Shown here: positions 47,351-55,260 of the stretch, piece by piece
Numbering within the stretch: position 1 is the first letter of the stretch
Layout: each line of letters starts with the position of its first letter
NCBI RefSeq assembly: GCF_902616385.1
Contig: NZ_CACMSM010000010.1
Coordinates: 1 to 57,380, forward strand
Length of the DNA stretch: 57,380 nt
Direction of reading: 5' to 3'
From: an uncultured Prochlorococcus sp.
GTDB lineage: Bacteria > Cyanobacteriota > Cyanobacteriia > PCC-6307 > Cyanobiaceae
The notes under the pieces: generated by a model
Told to the model about the DNA's origin: nothing
Database searches by the model: none
Seen by the model: only the letters and a program-made list of their open reading frames with translations
Program-made: the position numbers and the translations under genes

Positions 47351-47689
47351 ATGAGCTTATCAAAAAAAAATTTAGATAAACTCAATAAATTTAAAGAAAA
47401 GAAAAATTTAAATAACGAAAGTAAAAATATAAATATAAATAATTACACAAATTTAACTAATAATGATAATTTAATCCCCAATCCACTTAATTCAGAAGAT
47501 CCCAATAAAATTTTTTATTCTTTAATTGATAATTCAGAATCTTTAGAAGAGACTTCTAACATTAATAAATCACTAAGAGATAGTGAGATTAATCAAATTA
47601 ATATGAATTCTAAAAAACATAATTTATCCAAGAAATTAACAACCGAAGAGGAACTATATGATGAATTTAATTATCTTCTTGATGAATAA
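47351..47689 (+). CDS. Low-complexity protein with conserved C-terminal motif
   Basis: A 112-residue protein, about one third Asn/Lys/Ser, with no membrane segment. Only the end, KLTTEEELYDEFNYLLDE, looks conserved, as a short acidic helix; the middle is probably disordered. It is 19 bases upstream of rlmH in the same orientation, an arrangement that I recall in other picocyanobacteria. The function is unknown. It might be a binding partner or a poorly constrained linker protein. Confidence 0.6.
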   Translation: MSLSKKNLDKLNKFKEKKNLNNESKNININNYTNLTNNDNLIPNPLNSEDPNKIFYSLIDNSESLEETSNINKSLRDSEINQINMNSKKHNLSKKLTTEEELYDEFNYLLDE

Positions 47690-47708
47690 TTAGTTTTAAT
47701 ATTTACTT

Positions 47709-48125
47709 ATGCTTCAGAGTAATAGATTAGCAATTTATGCTATCGGCAAAATAAAGAAACTTTGGATTAGAGATGGAATTAATCAATACAAAAAAAGAAT
47801 GCCTGAACTTGTCATTAATGAGTTAAAGACTTTGAATTTAAATAATCTTAGATCTAATAACAATATTATTATCTGCCTAAGTGAAGAAGGGAAACAGTTT
47901 AATTCAGTTGAACTATGTTCCTTACTCTTGAATTTTAAAAATAAAAAAATTAATTTCTTAATCGGTGATACTGATGGATTTAGTTCAGATATAAAAGAAA
48001 AATCAGATCTTGTACTAAGCCTATCTCCTTTAACTTTTCCTCATGAATTAGCTAGATTAATCCTAATCGAGCAAATCTATAGAGCTATTTCTATATCTAA
48101 TAACTCCCCTTATCATCGTTCTTAA
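47709..48125 (+). CDS. rlmH: 23S rRNA pseudouridine-1915 N3-methyltransferase
   Basis: SPOUT methyltransferase acting on pseudouridine 1915 in helix 69 of 23S rRNA on complete 70S ribosomes. It has 138 residues. The SAM-binding knot is visible as [12 protein letters not shown] and the family signature is [23 protein letters not shown] with terminal NSPYHR. It follows the low-complexity gene by 19 bases. The next gene, umuD, has its own SOS-type promoter. Confidence 0.95.
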   Translation: MLQSNRLAIYAIGKIKKLWIRDGINQYKKRMPELVINELKTLNLNNLRSNNNIIICLSEEGKQFNSVELCSLLLNFKNKKINFLIGDTDGFSSDIKEKSDLVLSLSPLTFPHELARLILIEQIYRAISISNNSPYHRS

Positions 48126-48197
48126 AAAGATTAGATTCAATCTAAAATTAATCTATAAAAGTTTAATAACTAACTATTTTTTGATTTTTTGCTATAT

Positions 48198-48211
48198 AGT
48201 ACATATATACT
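48198..48211 (+). promoter_or_regulatory. LexA (SOS) box overlapping the umuD -10 element
   Basis: The sequence AGTAC-ATA-T-A-TACT fits the cyanobacterial LexA motif RGTACNNNDGTWCB at 13 of 14 positions (one mismatch, A for the second G). The right half also supplies a -10 element TATACT (48206-48211). LexA binding would occlude polymerase. The following start codon TTG lies at 48224, 13 bases on, consistent with a very short leader. This box is my comparison from memory of the published consensus and has not been tested. Confidence 0.7.
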
Positions 48212-48223
48212 ATCAATTTAACC

Positions 48224-48640
48224 TTGGATTCTTTTGATTTAACTACTAAAAAATTTAAAATCCCATTATTAACTGATTCGGTATCAGCAGGGTTTCCTTC
48301 TCCTGCAGATGACTATACAGAAGAAAATATTGATTTAAACGAACATTTAATATCTAATCCGTTTAGCACTTTTTTTCTTAGAGTTAAAGGTGACTCAATG
48401 ATAAATGCAGGAATTAAAGATAAAGATTTAATAATAGTAGACAAGAGTCTAACAGCCAGGCCAGGGAATATCATCATTGCAATGATAGACGGAGAATTTA
48501 CAATAAAAAGATTATCTATAAAAAATAATGAATTATATTTAAAAGCAGAAAATCATAATTATCCTGATTTTAGATTTAAAAACCATATTGATGTACAGAT
48601 ATGGGGAGTTGTTATTTATTCAATACATAGCTATTTATGA
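48224..48640 (+). CDS. umuD: UmuD-like SOS protein (Pol V accessory, autoprotease)
   Basis: S24 LexA/UmuD-family autoprotease that, after RecA-stimulated cleavage, joins UmuC in translesion polymerase V. It has 138 residues. The cleavage site is A22-G23 in DSVSAGFPSPADDY, the catalytic serine is S58 in VKGDSM, and the lysine is K95 in GEFTIKRL; these correspond to C24-G25, S60 and K97 of E. coli UmuD. Start is TTG 48224, 13 bases after an SOS box. It overlaps umuC by four bases. Confidence 0.94.
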   Translation: MDSFDLTTKKFKIPLLTDSVSAGFPSPADDYTEENIDLNEHLISNPFSTFFLRVKGDSMINAGIKDKDLIIVDKSLTARPGNIIIAMIDGEFTIKRLSIKNNELYLKAENHNYPDFRFKNHIDVQIWGVVIYSIHSYL

Positions 48641-49923
48641 GAATTTCAAATATTGATGCAATAGCTCTTATAGATGCTAATAATTTTTACGCGTCATGTG
48701 AACAAAATATTAATCCTCATTTGAGAAATAAACCAGTAGTAATTTTATCTAATAATGACGGATGTATCATTGCAAGAAGCCCTGAAGCGCGAGCTTTAAG
48801 AATTAAAATGGGAACTCCGTATTTTAAGGTCAAAGAAAGACTAAATAAATTAGATGTGGCAGTCTTAAGCTCAAACTACTCGCTTTATGGGGATATGAGT
48901 AGAAGACTAATGAATTTACTGAAAAATTACTGTGAACAGATAGAAATTTATTCTATTGACGAAGCATTCGTCTCGATTTCTAGACCTAATGATGAAAATC
49001 TATATCCTTGGGCAAGAAGCATAAGATCATTAATATATCAGAATCTAGGGATTACCATAACAGTAGGAATAGGAGAAAATAAAGTAAGAGCAAAAATTGC
49101 TAATAAACTAGCTAAAAATATTGATTATTCAGCTGGAATATTTGATTTAGCTAGAGCCGAAAATGAGAATAATTATTTGAAAAGAATTAGTATAGATAAG
49201 ATATGGGGAGTCGGGAAACAAACCTCTAATTGGTTGCAAAGTAAAGGTATTAAAAATGCGAGAGAACTAAGAGATATGGAAGAAAATGAAATCATTAAGA
49301 AATTAGGCATCGTAGGGAAAAGACTGCAATTAGAACTGAAAGGCCATAGATGCCTGCCCATAGAAAAAAACAAGAAATCAAAAAAAGAAATTCAGGTGAG
49401 CAGGAGTTTCGGCACGCCTATCACAAAATTAGAAGACTTAACTCAAGCACTGGCAACTCACGCAATAAAAGCCTCTGAAAAAATGAGAAGTCAGAATTTG
49501 CAATCATCTGATATTAGAGTATTTGCCAGAACCAGTAAATATTCAAGTCAAAATTATCAAAGAAGTGCTCATAGAAAACTTACAAATGCAACAGATGACA
49601 CAAATAAAATTTTAAAAATAGTGGTTGAATTATCTGAAGAAATTTATAATCCCGAATATAAATTCTCTAAAGCTGGAGTTTTAATGCAGGATTTAACTAA
49701 TAGCGAATATTTACAGCAATCAATTATCAATTACAAATCTCAGAAAGACTTAAAAAAATCAGCAAATCTTATGAGAACGATTGATTTATTAAATAAAAGA
49801 TTTAATAACAATGCAATTACATGGGCCATTACAAAAAATCCACAAAGTTGGAAGATGAATAAAAATTTCTTAAGTCGCTCATCTACAACTGATATAGAAC
49901 AAATCCCAACTATAGTGAAGTAA
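48637..49923 (+). CDS. umuC: UmuC, Y-family DNA polymerase V catalytic subunit
   Basis: Translesion DNA polymerase, 428 residues, close to E. coli UmuC (422). Palm/finger motifs are ALIDANNFYASCE near the N-terminus with catalytic acidic residues, and YSIDEAFVS further on. The helix-hairpin-helix region is GVGKQTSNWLQSKGI. The C-terminal little-finger domain follows. It shares a four-base overlap with umuD and is followed after ten bases by a putative metalloprotease gene, so three genes appear to be under one SOS promoter. Confidence 0.95.
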   Translation: MRISNIDAIALIDANNFYASCEQNINPHLRNKPVVILSNNDGCIIARSPEARALRIKMGTPYFKVKERLNKLDVAVLSSNYSLYGDMSRRLMNLLKNYCEQIEIYSIDEAFVSISRPNDENLYPWARSIRSLIYQNLGITITVGIGENKVRAKIANKLAKNIDYSAGIFDLARAENENNYLKRISIDKIWGVGKQTSNWLQSKGIKNARELRDMEENEIIKKLGIVGKRLQLELKGHRCLPIEKNKKSKKEIQVSRSFGTPITKLEDLTQALATHAIKASEKMRSQNLQSSDIRVFARTSKYSSQNYQRSAHRKLTNATDDTNKILKIVVELSEEIYNPEYKFSKAGVLMQDLTNSEYLQQSIINYKSQKDLKKSANLMRTIDLLNKRFNNNAITWAITKNPQSWKMNKNFLSRSSTTDIEQIPTIVK

Positions 49924-49933
49924 ACAAAATAGA

Positions 49934-50401
49934 ATGGAATTTATATTATTTTTGAGCAAATTAGATAAAGAGATTCTTAACTTATTAATTAAAGCAAACT
50001 ACATAGTTGAAGAAAATAAAATTGAATGTCTATTAAATAAAAAAATAAAAGGGCTACATGATTTTAAAGAAAATAAAATAATAATATGTACTGAAAACGC
50101 AAAAAGGAAAACAAATTATAGAAATAAGAATCAACAACCAAATAAAGATAACTTCAAAACAGAAAGGGCAATAAGAAAAGCATTAAGACACGAAGCAACT
50201 CATGCGATACAAAAATGTAATGACAATAAAACAATAGGGGATATAAAAAAATTAGAAAGCAAATTGCATCAAAGTAAAAGAAAAGCATTAGAGTTCTCTA
50301 GTTCAAATTTTTCTGGGACTTATGCGAAAGAAGTAGAAGCTTATGTTCTTGAAGATAAACCCAAAAAAGTTAAAAACTTGATTAAAAAATACTGCCTATA
50401 A
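49934..50401 (+). CDS. Small HExxH putative metalloprotease, third gene of the umuDC operon
   Basis: A 155-residue basic protein (about 24% Lys/Arg) with no signal peptide. The only recognisable motif is zinc-protease-like HEATH at residues 86-90 in LRHEATHAIQKC, with a possible third ligand E133 or E135 in KEVEAYVLE about 45 residues later. The spacing loosely resembles Atp23 (M76)-type proteases (HELxHAxDxC ... EIRA), but identity is too low to claim. It starts ten bases after umuC and no terminator is seen between, so SOS expression is likely. No known UmuDC partner of this kind is familiar to me. The function is unknown. Confidence 0.7.
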   Translation: MEFILFLSKLDKEILNLLIKANYIVEENKIECLLNKKIKGLHDFKENKIIICTENAKRKTNYRNKNQQPNKDNFKTERAIRKALRHEATHAIQKCNDNKTIGDIKKLESKLHQSKRKALEFSSSNFSGTYAKEVEAYVLEDKPKKVKNLIKKYCL

Positions 50402-50417
50402 ATTAAAAACTATTATA

Positions 50418-52451
50418 TTAACTAGCGATGAAATTGCCACAACGTTGTTTATCTAAAAAATTAATATGTTGCCTTTCTAAGTAATATAATTCCTGAAATT
50501 TGATCGCATCTGAGTTTAAATCCTTAAAAAGATCATCAATCTCTTTATTTGGATTTGAAGAACCTGAAGAAGGATTATCAATTAAGATAGATATACAATT
50601 TTCTAAAGTTTTTAATCTTTGAGATCCCCAAGATTCGATTAAGTGTCTACATCTTTTAAGAGAATTATATTTCTCAAGGAGTGATAATGTTCCTAGTAAA
50701 TTGTCTTTAGGATTACTCAGCAATGTTAAAAACAACTCATTTGGATTAATAAAAATATTAACTTTATTAGATGATTCAGGATTATTGAGAGCCAAGTAAT
50801 CAGGCAGAAGTGAAATTAAGTTAATAGAAGAAAATTCTTTTTGAAGATTTTGACTATTTGATTGTTTTAAATCATTTAAGTAGTTTAAACCTAAATTATT
50901 TTGTTCAATTTTTGAAATAGCTTCCCATAGACTTTGAATATAACTAGTATTAAAACCATTAATTTCTCTTTTGAGAAATTCATCACGAATAAATAACCTA
51001 AGATCTGGACAATGTAAATAATAAAAAATTATTTCCGATTCATTTTTCTCACGTCGAGAAATTTCATTTGGTTGTTCAAATTTTTTTGATCTACCATGCC
51101 AACGAAATCCCTTTACTTGATTTCTTAAATCTTGTTCAAACTGTATTGCTAACCTAGCTTGTCCCTTACTTAATTTTTCGGAAACTTTTTGTAGATAATG
51201 AGTTCTGGTTGATGATTGAGGTAATTTACTCAACAATTTTACCAGTGACGAAATAACACTCTGGAAAATTTCAGACTTAGTTAAATCTTTATCTTTAAAG
51301 ATCTGATCAATCTCCCAATCAATCCAAAAGGATGAATTGTCAATTAAATTAAAATAGTCTTCAGGAGTATGACTATTTAAATATTCGTCAGGATCTTTAA
51401 AATCACTTAGTTGAAGTATCTTAAGATTAATTTGATCATGAAGTGATAGACTTTCGACTTCATTAATTACTCTTTTTGTAGCTAAAATACCTGCATTATC
51501 AGAATCAAAATTCAAAATTATATTTTTATTATCTGTACATCTACAAAGTTGAGAAATTTGATACTTATTCAATGCGGTACCGAGAGAAGCCACAGAATTA
51601 GTAATACCCTTTGAATGAAGAGAAATAACATCAAAGTAGCCTTCAACAATAATAGCTTTATCTCTTTTCCTAATATTGCTAGAAGCTTTTTCGAATGCAA
51701 ACAACATTTTGCCCTTTTCAAATATCTCTGTTTCAGGAGAATTAAGGTATTTAGGTTCCTGACCATCAAGAGATCTTCCTCCAAAAGCAACTACTCTGCC
51801 CTGCATATCATGTATTGGAACAATTAATCTATTTCTAAAACGATCATAAATCTTGTCAGAATTATCTTTAGAAATTGCAAGGCCTGAAGCTAATATTAAA
51901 TTGATAGGAAATTTTTCTACCTTGGATAGATAGTTAAATAAATCATTCCATGAATTTGGGGCAAAACCTAATTCAAAGTTATCAATAATCTTGTTACTCA
52001 AGTTTCTCTTTGATGTTAAATATTTCATAGCTTCAACACCAAGAGAATTATTTAATTGAGACTTAAACCAATTTTTAGTGACTCTTAATATTTTATAAAG
52101 CTCTTCCTTTCTAGATAATTGTTTTTTATAAGCTTCTACTTGGGGACCCTCGAGATTTTCAACATTAATATTATTTTTTTTAGCGAGAGAAAGTACAACA
52201 TCTGAAAAATTTGCACGAGTAAATTCCATTAAAAATTTAATAGAGTTACCACCAGCACCACAAGAAAAACAATAGTAGAATTGTTTACTAGGTGATACTG
52301 TCATAGATGGCTTAGTATCATCATGAAAAGGGCAAATCCCAACAAATTCCTTGCCTTTCTTCTTAAGAACAATATGTTCAGATATAACGTCAACAATATC
52401 TGCTTTTTCCTTAACCTCTTGTATAGTTCTTGGGTGTATAGAATGAACCAT
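50418..52451 (-). CDS. dnaG: DNA primase
   Basis: Synthesises RNA primers for replication. It has 677 residues. The N-terminal zinc finger is C40-x2-H43 ... C61-x2-C64 in ICPFHDDTKPS and YYCFSCGAGGN. The TOPRIM domain shows IIVEGYFDVISL and LNFDSDNAGILA. A C-terminal DnaB-binding helical domain follows. It is convergent with the umuDC/metalloprotease cassette (16 bases between stops). Its 5' end is 97 bases from the divergent DMT transporter gene. Confidence 0.97.
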   Translation of the reverse strand: MVHSIHPRTIQEVKEKADIVDVISEHIVLKKKGKEFVGICPFHDDTKPSMTVSPSKQFYYCFSCGAGGNSIKFLMEFTRANFSDVVLSLAKKNNINVENLEGPQVEAYKKQLSRKEELYKILRVTKNWFKSQLNNSLGVEAMKYLTSKRNLSNKIIDNFELGFAPNSWNDLFNYLSKVEKFPINLILASGLAISKDNSDKIYDRFRNRLIVPIHDMQGRVVAFGGRSLDGQEPKYLNSPETEIFEKGKMLFAFEKASSNIRKRDKAIIVEGYFDVISLHSKGITNSVASLGTALNKYQISQLCRCTDNKNIILNFDSDNAGILATKRVINEVESLSLHDQINLKILQLSDFKDPDEYLNSHTPEDYFNLIDNSSFWIDWEIDQIFKDKDLTKSEIFQSVISSLVKLLSKLPQSSTRTHYLQKVSEKLSKGQARLAIQFEQDLRNQVKGFRWHGRSKKFEQPNEISRREKNESEIIFYYLHCPDLRLFIRDEFLKREINGFNTSYIQSLWEAISKIEQNNLGLNYLNDLKQSNSQNLQKEFSSINLISLLPDYLALNNPESSNKVNIFINPNELFLTLLSNPKDNLLGTLSLLEKYNSLKRCRHLIESWGSQRLKTLENCISILIDNPSSGSSNPNKEIDDLFKDLNSDAIKFQELYYLERQHINFLDKQRCGNFIAS

Positions 52452-52548
52452 TGAGATTATTATCGAAAAATTAAATAATGATTTATTTGTTATAGGTCAA
52501 AATCAAATAAGAATCTACTTAATTTCACAATAAAATTATTTTTTTTAA

Positions 52549-53439
52549 ATGATAAATATCGAAGAATTAGAAAAAAGACTTAACTCAATAAAAAAGTATA
52601 ATTTGGTATTCGCCTCATTCTTCTTCAGTTTGATGACTTTGTGCGTAAAAAATATTGATAAAAGGATACCTATTTATGAATTAGTTTTATTCAGATCATT
52701 CTTAAGTTTAATAATTACATTATCAATAATTAATATAAAAAATATAAATCCTTGGGGCAAAAATAAACCATTACTTATCTTAAGAGGTCTTTTAGGAACT
52801 TTAGCTTTAGTTTGTATTTTTTATGCGATAAGAAATATGCCTCTTAGTATATCTACAGTCATTCAATACACATATCCTATTTTTATATCTATATTTGCTG
52901 GCATATTTATAAACGAAAAATTAACGAGTAATATAATTTTTGCTTTAATTATTGCCTGGATTGGAATAATAGTAGTATTGAATCCAAGCCAATTATCGAA
53001 TATAAACGTTGAAATTGAAATTATTTCGATTTTGATAGCATTTCTTGGAGCAATCTGCACTGCATTAGCTTACGTTACAGTTAAGAAACTTTCATTTAGT
53101 GAAGATATTTATGTAATTATTGAATATTTTCCACTTGTTTCTTTTATAACTCTATTGCCAATTGTAATAATCAATTGGGTTACCCCAAATTGGAGTGAAT
53201 TAGTTTGGATATTAGGAATTGGCTTATTTACTCAATTAGGTCAGACATTCCTAACTATAGGATTAAAAAATTTACCAGCTTCTGAAGCATCAATAATTAA
53301 TTATTTACAAGTTTTATTTGGTTCAATTTGGGGAATTTTGTTTTTTAGTGAAATAATAAACATAAATTTTTTATTAGGCGCATCACTAGTTTTATTAGGA
53401 ACTATTATATCTACTACCAAAATAATTAAAAGGACATAG
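52549..53439 (+). CDS. DMT superfamily (EamA) transporter
   Basis: A 296-residue membrane protein with ten predicted helices in two EamA repeats. The first repeat ends with MPLSISTVIQYTYPIFISIFAG and the second with EASIINYLQVLFGSIWGILFFSE, both typical EamA motifs. Such permeases export metabolites such as amino acids, nucleotides or sugars; the substrate cannot be predicted. It is 18 bases upstream of a small secreted protein gene, so both may be on one transcript. Confidence 0.87.
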   Translation: MINIEELEKRLNSIKKYNLVFASFFFSLMTLCVKNIDKRIPIYELVLFRSFLSLIITLSIINIKNINPWGKNKPLLILRGLLGTLALVCIFYAIRNMPLSISTVIQYTYPIFISIFAGIFINEKLTSNIIFALIIAWIGIIVVLNPSQLSNINVEIEIISILIAFLGAICTALAYVTVKKLSFSEDIYVIIEYFPLVSFITLLPIVIINWVTPNWSELVWILGIGLFTQLGQTFLTIGLKNLPASEASIINYLQVLFGSIWGILFFSEIININFLLGASLVLLGTIISTTKIIKRT

Positions 53440-53457
53440 AATATTAATAGATTAAAA

Positions 53458-53820
53458 ATGATGATGAAATTTCACTATTTAGCTTTATTATTTTGTTTTT
53501 CGCCTATTGCTCAAGTAAATGCAACAACCCCAAAATCAGTAACTTGTACAAGAACTGAATATAGAGAAGAGTACATTCCTGGAACGAAATCAAACCCAGG
53601 CTACGTAAAAAGTTATGAGGTAGACGTTGTAATACCTTGTGGAGGTCAAAACAAAGCTGAAAACATAGATGATAATGACTGTAGTGAAGGTTCAGTTATA
53701 GGGGGTATTCTTGGTGCTGGAATTGCATTATCCTCATCTAGAGGTAAAGACAGGTTTTGGGCCGTACCAGCGGGCGGTACTGCAGGAGCCCTAATTGGAT
53801 GTCAGGTGGATGGTGGTTAA
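53458..53820 (+). CDS. Secreted glycine-zipper-like protein
   Basis: A 120-residue protein with a signal peptide (residues 1-22, LALLFCFSPIAQVNA end) and a mature part with four cysteines (VTCTRTEYREE, VVIPCGG, DDNDCSEG, LIGCQVDGG). The C-terminal 50 residues contain GSVIGGILGAGIALSS and AVPAGGTAGALIG, resembling glycine-zipper 2TM motifs. It is probably an envelope or periplasmic protein. Function unknown. Three consecutive ATG codons offer possible starts. The stop is directly followed by the TTG start of ruvA with no gap. Confidence 0.75.
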   Translation: MMMKFHYLALLFCFSPIAQVNATTPKSVTCTRTEYREEYIPGTKSNPGYVKSYEVDVVIPCGGQNKAENIDDNDCSEGSVIGGILGAGIALSSSRGKDRFWAVPAGGTAGALIGCQVDGG

Positions 53821-54498
53821 TTGATTAGTTGGATAAATGGAGATTTAGTTGATTTATGGCAAACTAATCAAAAATTTTTTGTTTTAATAAATTGTCATGG
53901 ATTAGGATACGAAATACAAATACTAGAATCCTTTTTTCTCAAATTAAAAACAAATCAGATATCTACTAAAAACATCACTCTTTGGATAAAGCATATTAAA
54001 AAAGAAGATTCAGATTTATTATTTGGCTTTACATCAACCGATCAAAAGAATTTCTTTATTGAAATTTTAAGTATTCGAGGTGTTGGATCTCAAATTGGTA
54101 TTGGGATATTAAACAAATTTTCTATTAGTGAAGTTATAAATGCAATAAAAACACAAGACAAAAAATTAATTTGTTCCGTACCTGGTATAGGACAAAAAAT
54201 GAGTGATCGGTTAATTTTAGAATTAAAAAGTAAATTTAAAAGCGAAATATTATCGGAAGAAGAAAAAAGCAAAGATGAATTTGAGATTAAGGATCCTGAG
54301 ATAAATAAAATAGTAGAAGACCTTCAGTTAACACTTCAATCATTAAGTTACAAAAACAAAGAAATAAATACTATTTTGCCAATTATTATTAAAGAAATAG
54401 ATCTCCTAGGTAAAAAAGAAAATAATTTATCATTTGAAAAACTATTGAAATTAGCTATGCATTACCTGGATGAGGACAGTAGTAATATAGCTAGATGA
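53821..54498 (+). CDS. ruvA: Holliday junction branch migration protein RuvA
   Basis: DNA-binding subunit of the RuvAB branch-migration complex. It has 225 residues. The N-terminal OB-fold ends in ILSIRGVGSQIGIGILNKF, whose helix-hairpin-helix pair continues with CSVPGIGQKMSDRLILELKSK. The C-terminal domain that contacts RuvB is present (LQSLSYKNKEINTILPII). Start is TTG 53821, directly after the stop of the upstream gene. ruvB is not in this window, as is usual for cyanobacteria. Confidence 0.94.
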   Translation: MISWINGDLVDLWQTNQKFFVLINCHGLGYEIQILESFFLKLKTNQISTKNITLWIKHIKKEDSDLLFGFTSTDQKNFFIEILSIRGVGSQIGIGILNKFSISEVINAIKTQDKKLICSVPGIGQKMSDRLILELKSKFKSEILSEEEKSKDEFEIKDPEINKIVEDLQLTLQSLSYKNKEINTILPIIIKEIDLLGKKENNLSFEKLLKLAMHYLDEDSSNIAR

Positions 54499-54530
54499 CG
54501 TAGTATTATATATAAAAAGAAATAAATTTT

Positions 54531-54800
54531 ATGTCATTAGATACAGCTGAAAAACAGAAGCTGATTGAAAATCATCAAGTACATCCAACTGATACAGGTT
54601 CAGTTGAAGTACAAGTTGCAATGCTTTCTAAAAGAATATCGAAATTAAGTGACCATCTTCAAGGAAACATTCATGATTTTGCTTCAAGGCAAGGATTATT
54701 AAAAATGATTGGTAAAAGGAAAAGATTACTGTCTTACTTAAAAGACAAAAATGTTCAAAAATATCAAGAACTAGTTAAGAAAATTGGAATCAGAGGATGA
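54531..54800 (+). CDS. rpsO: Ribosomal protein S15
   Basis: Small-subunit primary binding protein of the 16S central domain, 89 residues, exactly the usual length. The core [27 protein letters not shown] and the C-terminal [17 protein letters not shown]-like segment (here [16 protein letters not shown]) are diagnostic. It starts 33 bases after ruvA and precedes the PAM68-family gene by nine bases. It is often autoregulated in bacteria, but I see no clear operator here. Confidence 0.98.
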   Translation: MSLDTAEKQKLIENHQVHPTDTGSVEVQVAMLSKRISKLSDHLQGNIHDFASRQGLLKMIGKRKRLLSYLKDKNVQKYQELVKKIGIRG

Positions 54801-54809
54801 TCTCAATTA

Positions 54810-55259
54810 ATGAAAAAAAAGCAATCAAAAAAAAAGACACAAAATAAAAAGAAAAACAACTATTCTGAAACAACTGCTTTCGCTAATCTAGAAAAAACAT
54901 CTATTCCTGTAACCAAGCCAAAGCGATCATCAAGTGGCATCCCAAAATATGTTGCTGACAGAATGGCAAGAAGAATTTTCTTTACAGCTGGAATCCCGAC
55001 AATATTAGGAATGTCTGTTTTTGTTGTTAGCTACATTATAGTTACACGAAATATTGCTGAAATACCTCCTTCCTCAACTATTGCAATTTCAGCGTTGTTT
55101 TTCTTGTTAGGTCTAGCAGGATTGAGTTTTGGAATATTATCAGCTAGTTGGGATAAAGAGCCTGGATCCTTTTTTGGTATTGAAAATATACCAATGAACA
55201 TACAACGTGCAAAAGCTGCCTTTAAACCTGCAACTCAAAATTTTGAGGATAAAAGTTAA
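54810..55259 (+). CDS. PAM68 family protein (DUF3464)
   Basis: A 149-residue protein with a very basic, Lys/Asn-rich N-terminus (about residues 1-40), then SSGIPKYVADRMARRIFF, two transmembrane helices (about 56-80 and 88-112) and the DUF3464 motif LAGLSFGILSASWDKEPGSFFGIENI. Plant PAM68 and its cyanobacterial homologue are PSII assembly factors; assignment by family knowledge. It follows rpsO by nine bases and ends two bases before the convergent dnaE gene. Confidence 0.93.
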   Translation: MKKKQSKKKTQNKKKNNYSETTAFANLEKTSIPVTKPKRSSSGIPKYVADRMARRIFFTAGIPTILGMSVFVVSYIIVTRNIAEIPPSSTIAISALFFLLGLAGLSFGILSASWDKEPGSFFGIENIPMNIQRAKAAFKPATQNFEDKS

Positions 55260-55260
55260 T

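Noticed and set aside
48131-48145. Inverted repeat TTAGATT-C-AATCTAA after rlmH
   Set aside because: There is no T-run on the plus side and only a one-base centre, so it is a weak terminator candidate; the signal is not above chance.
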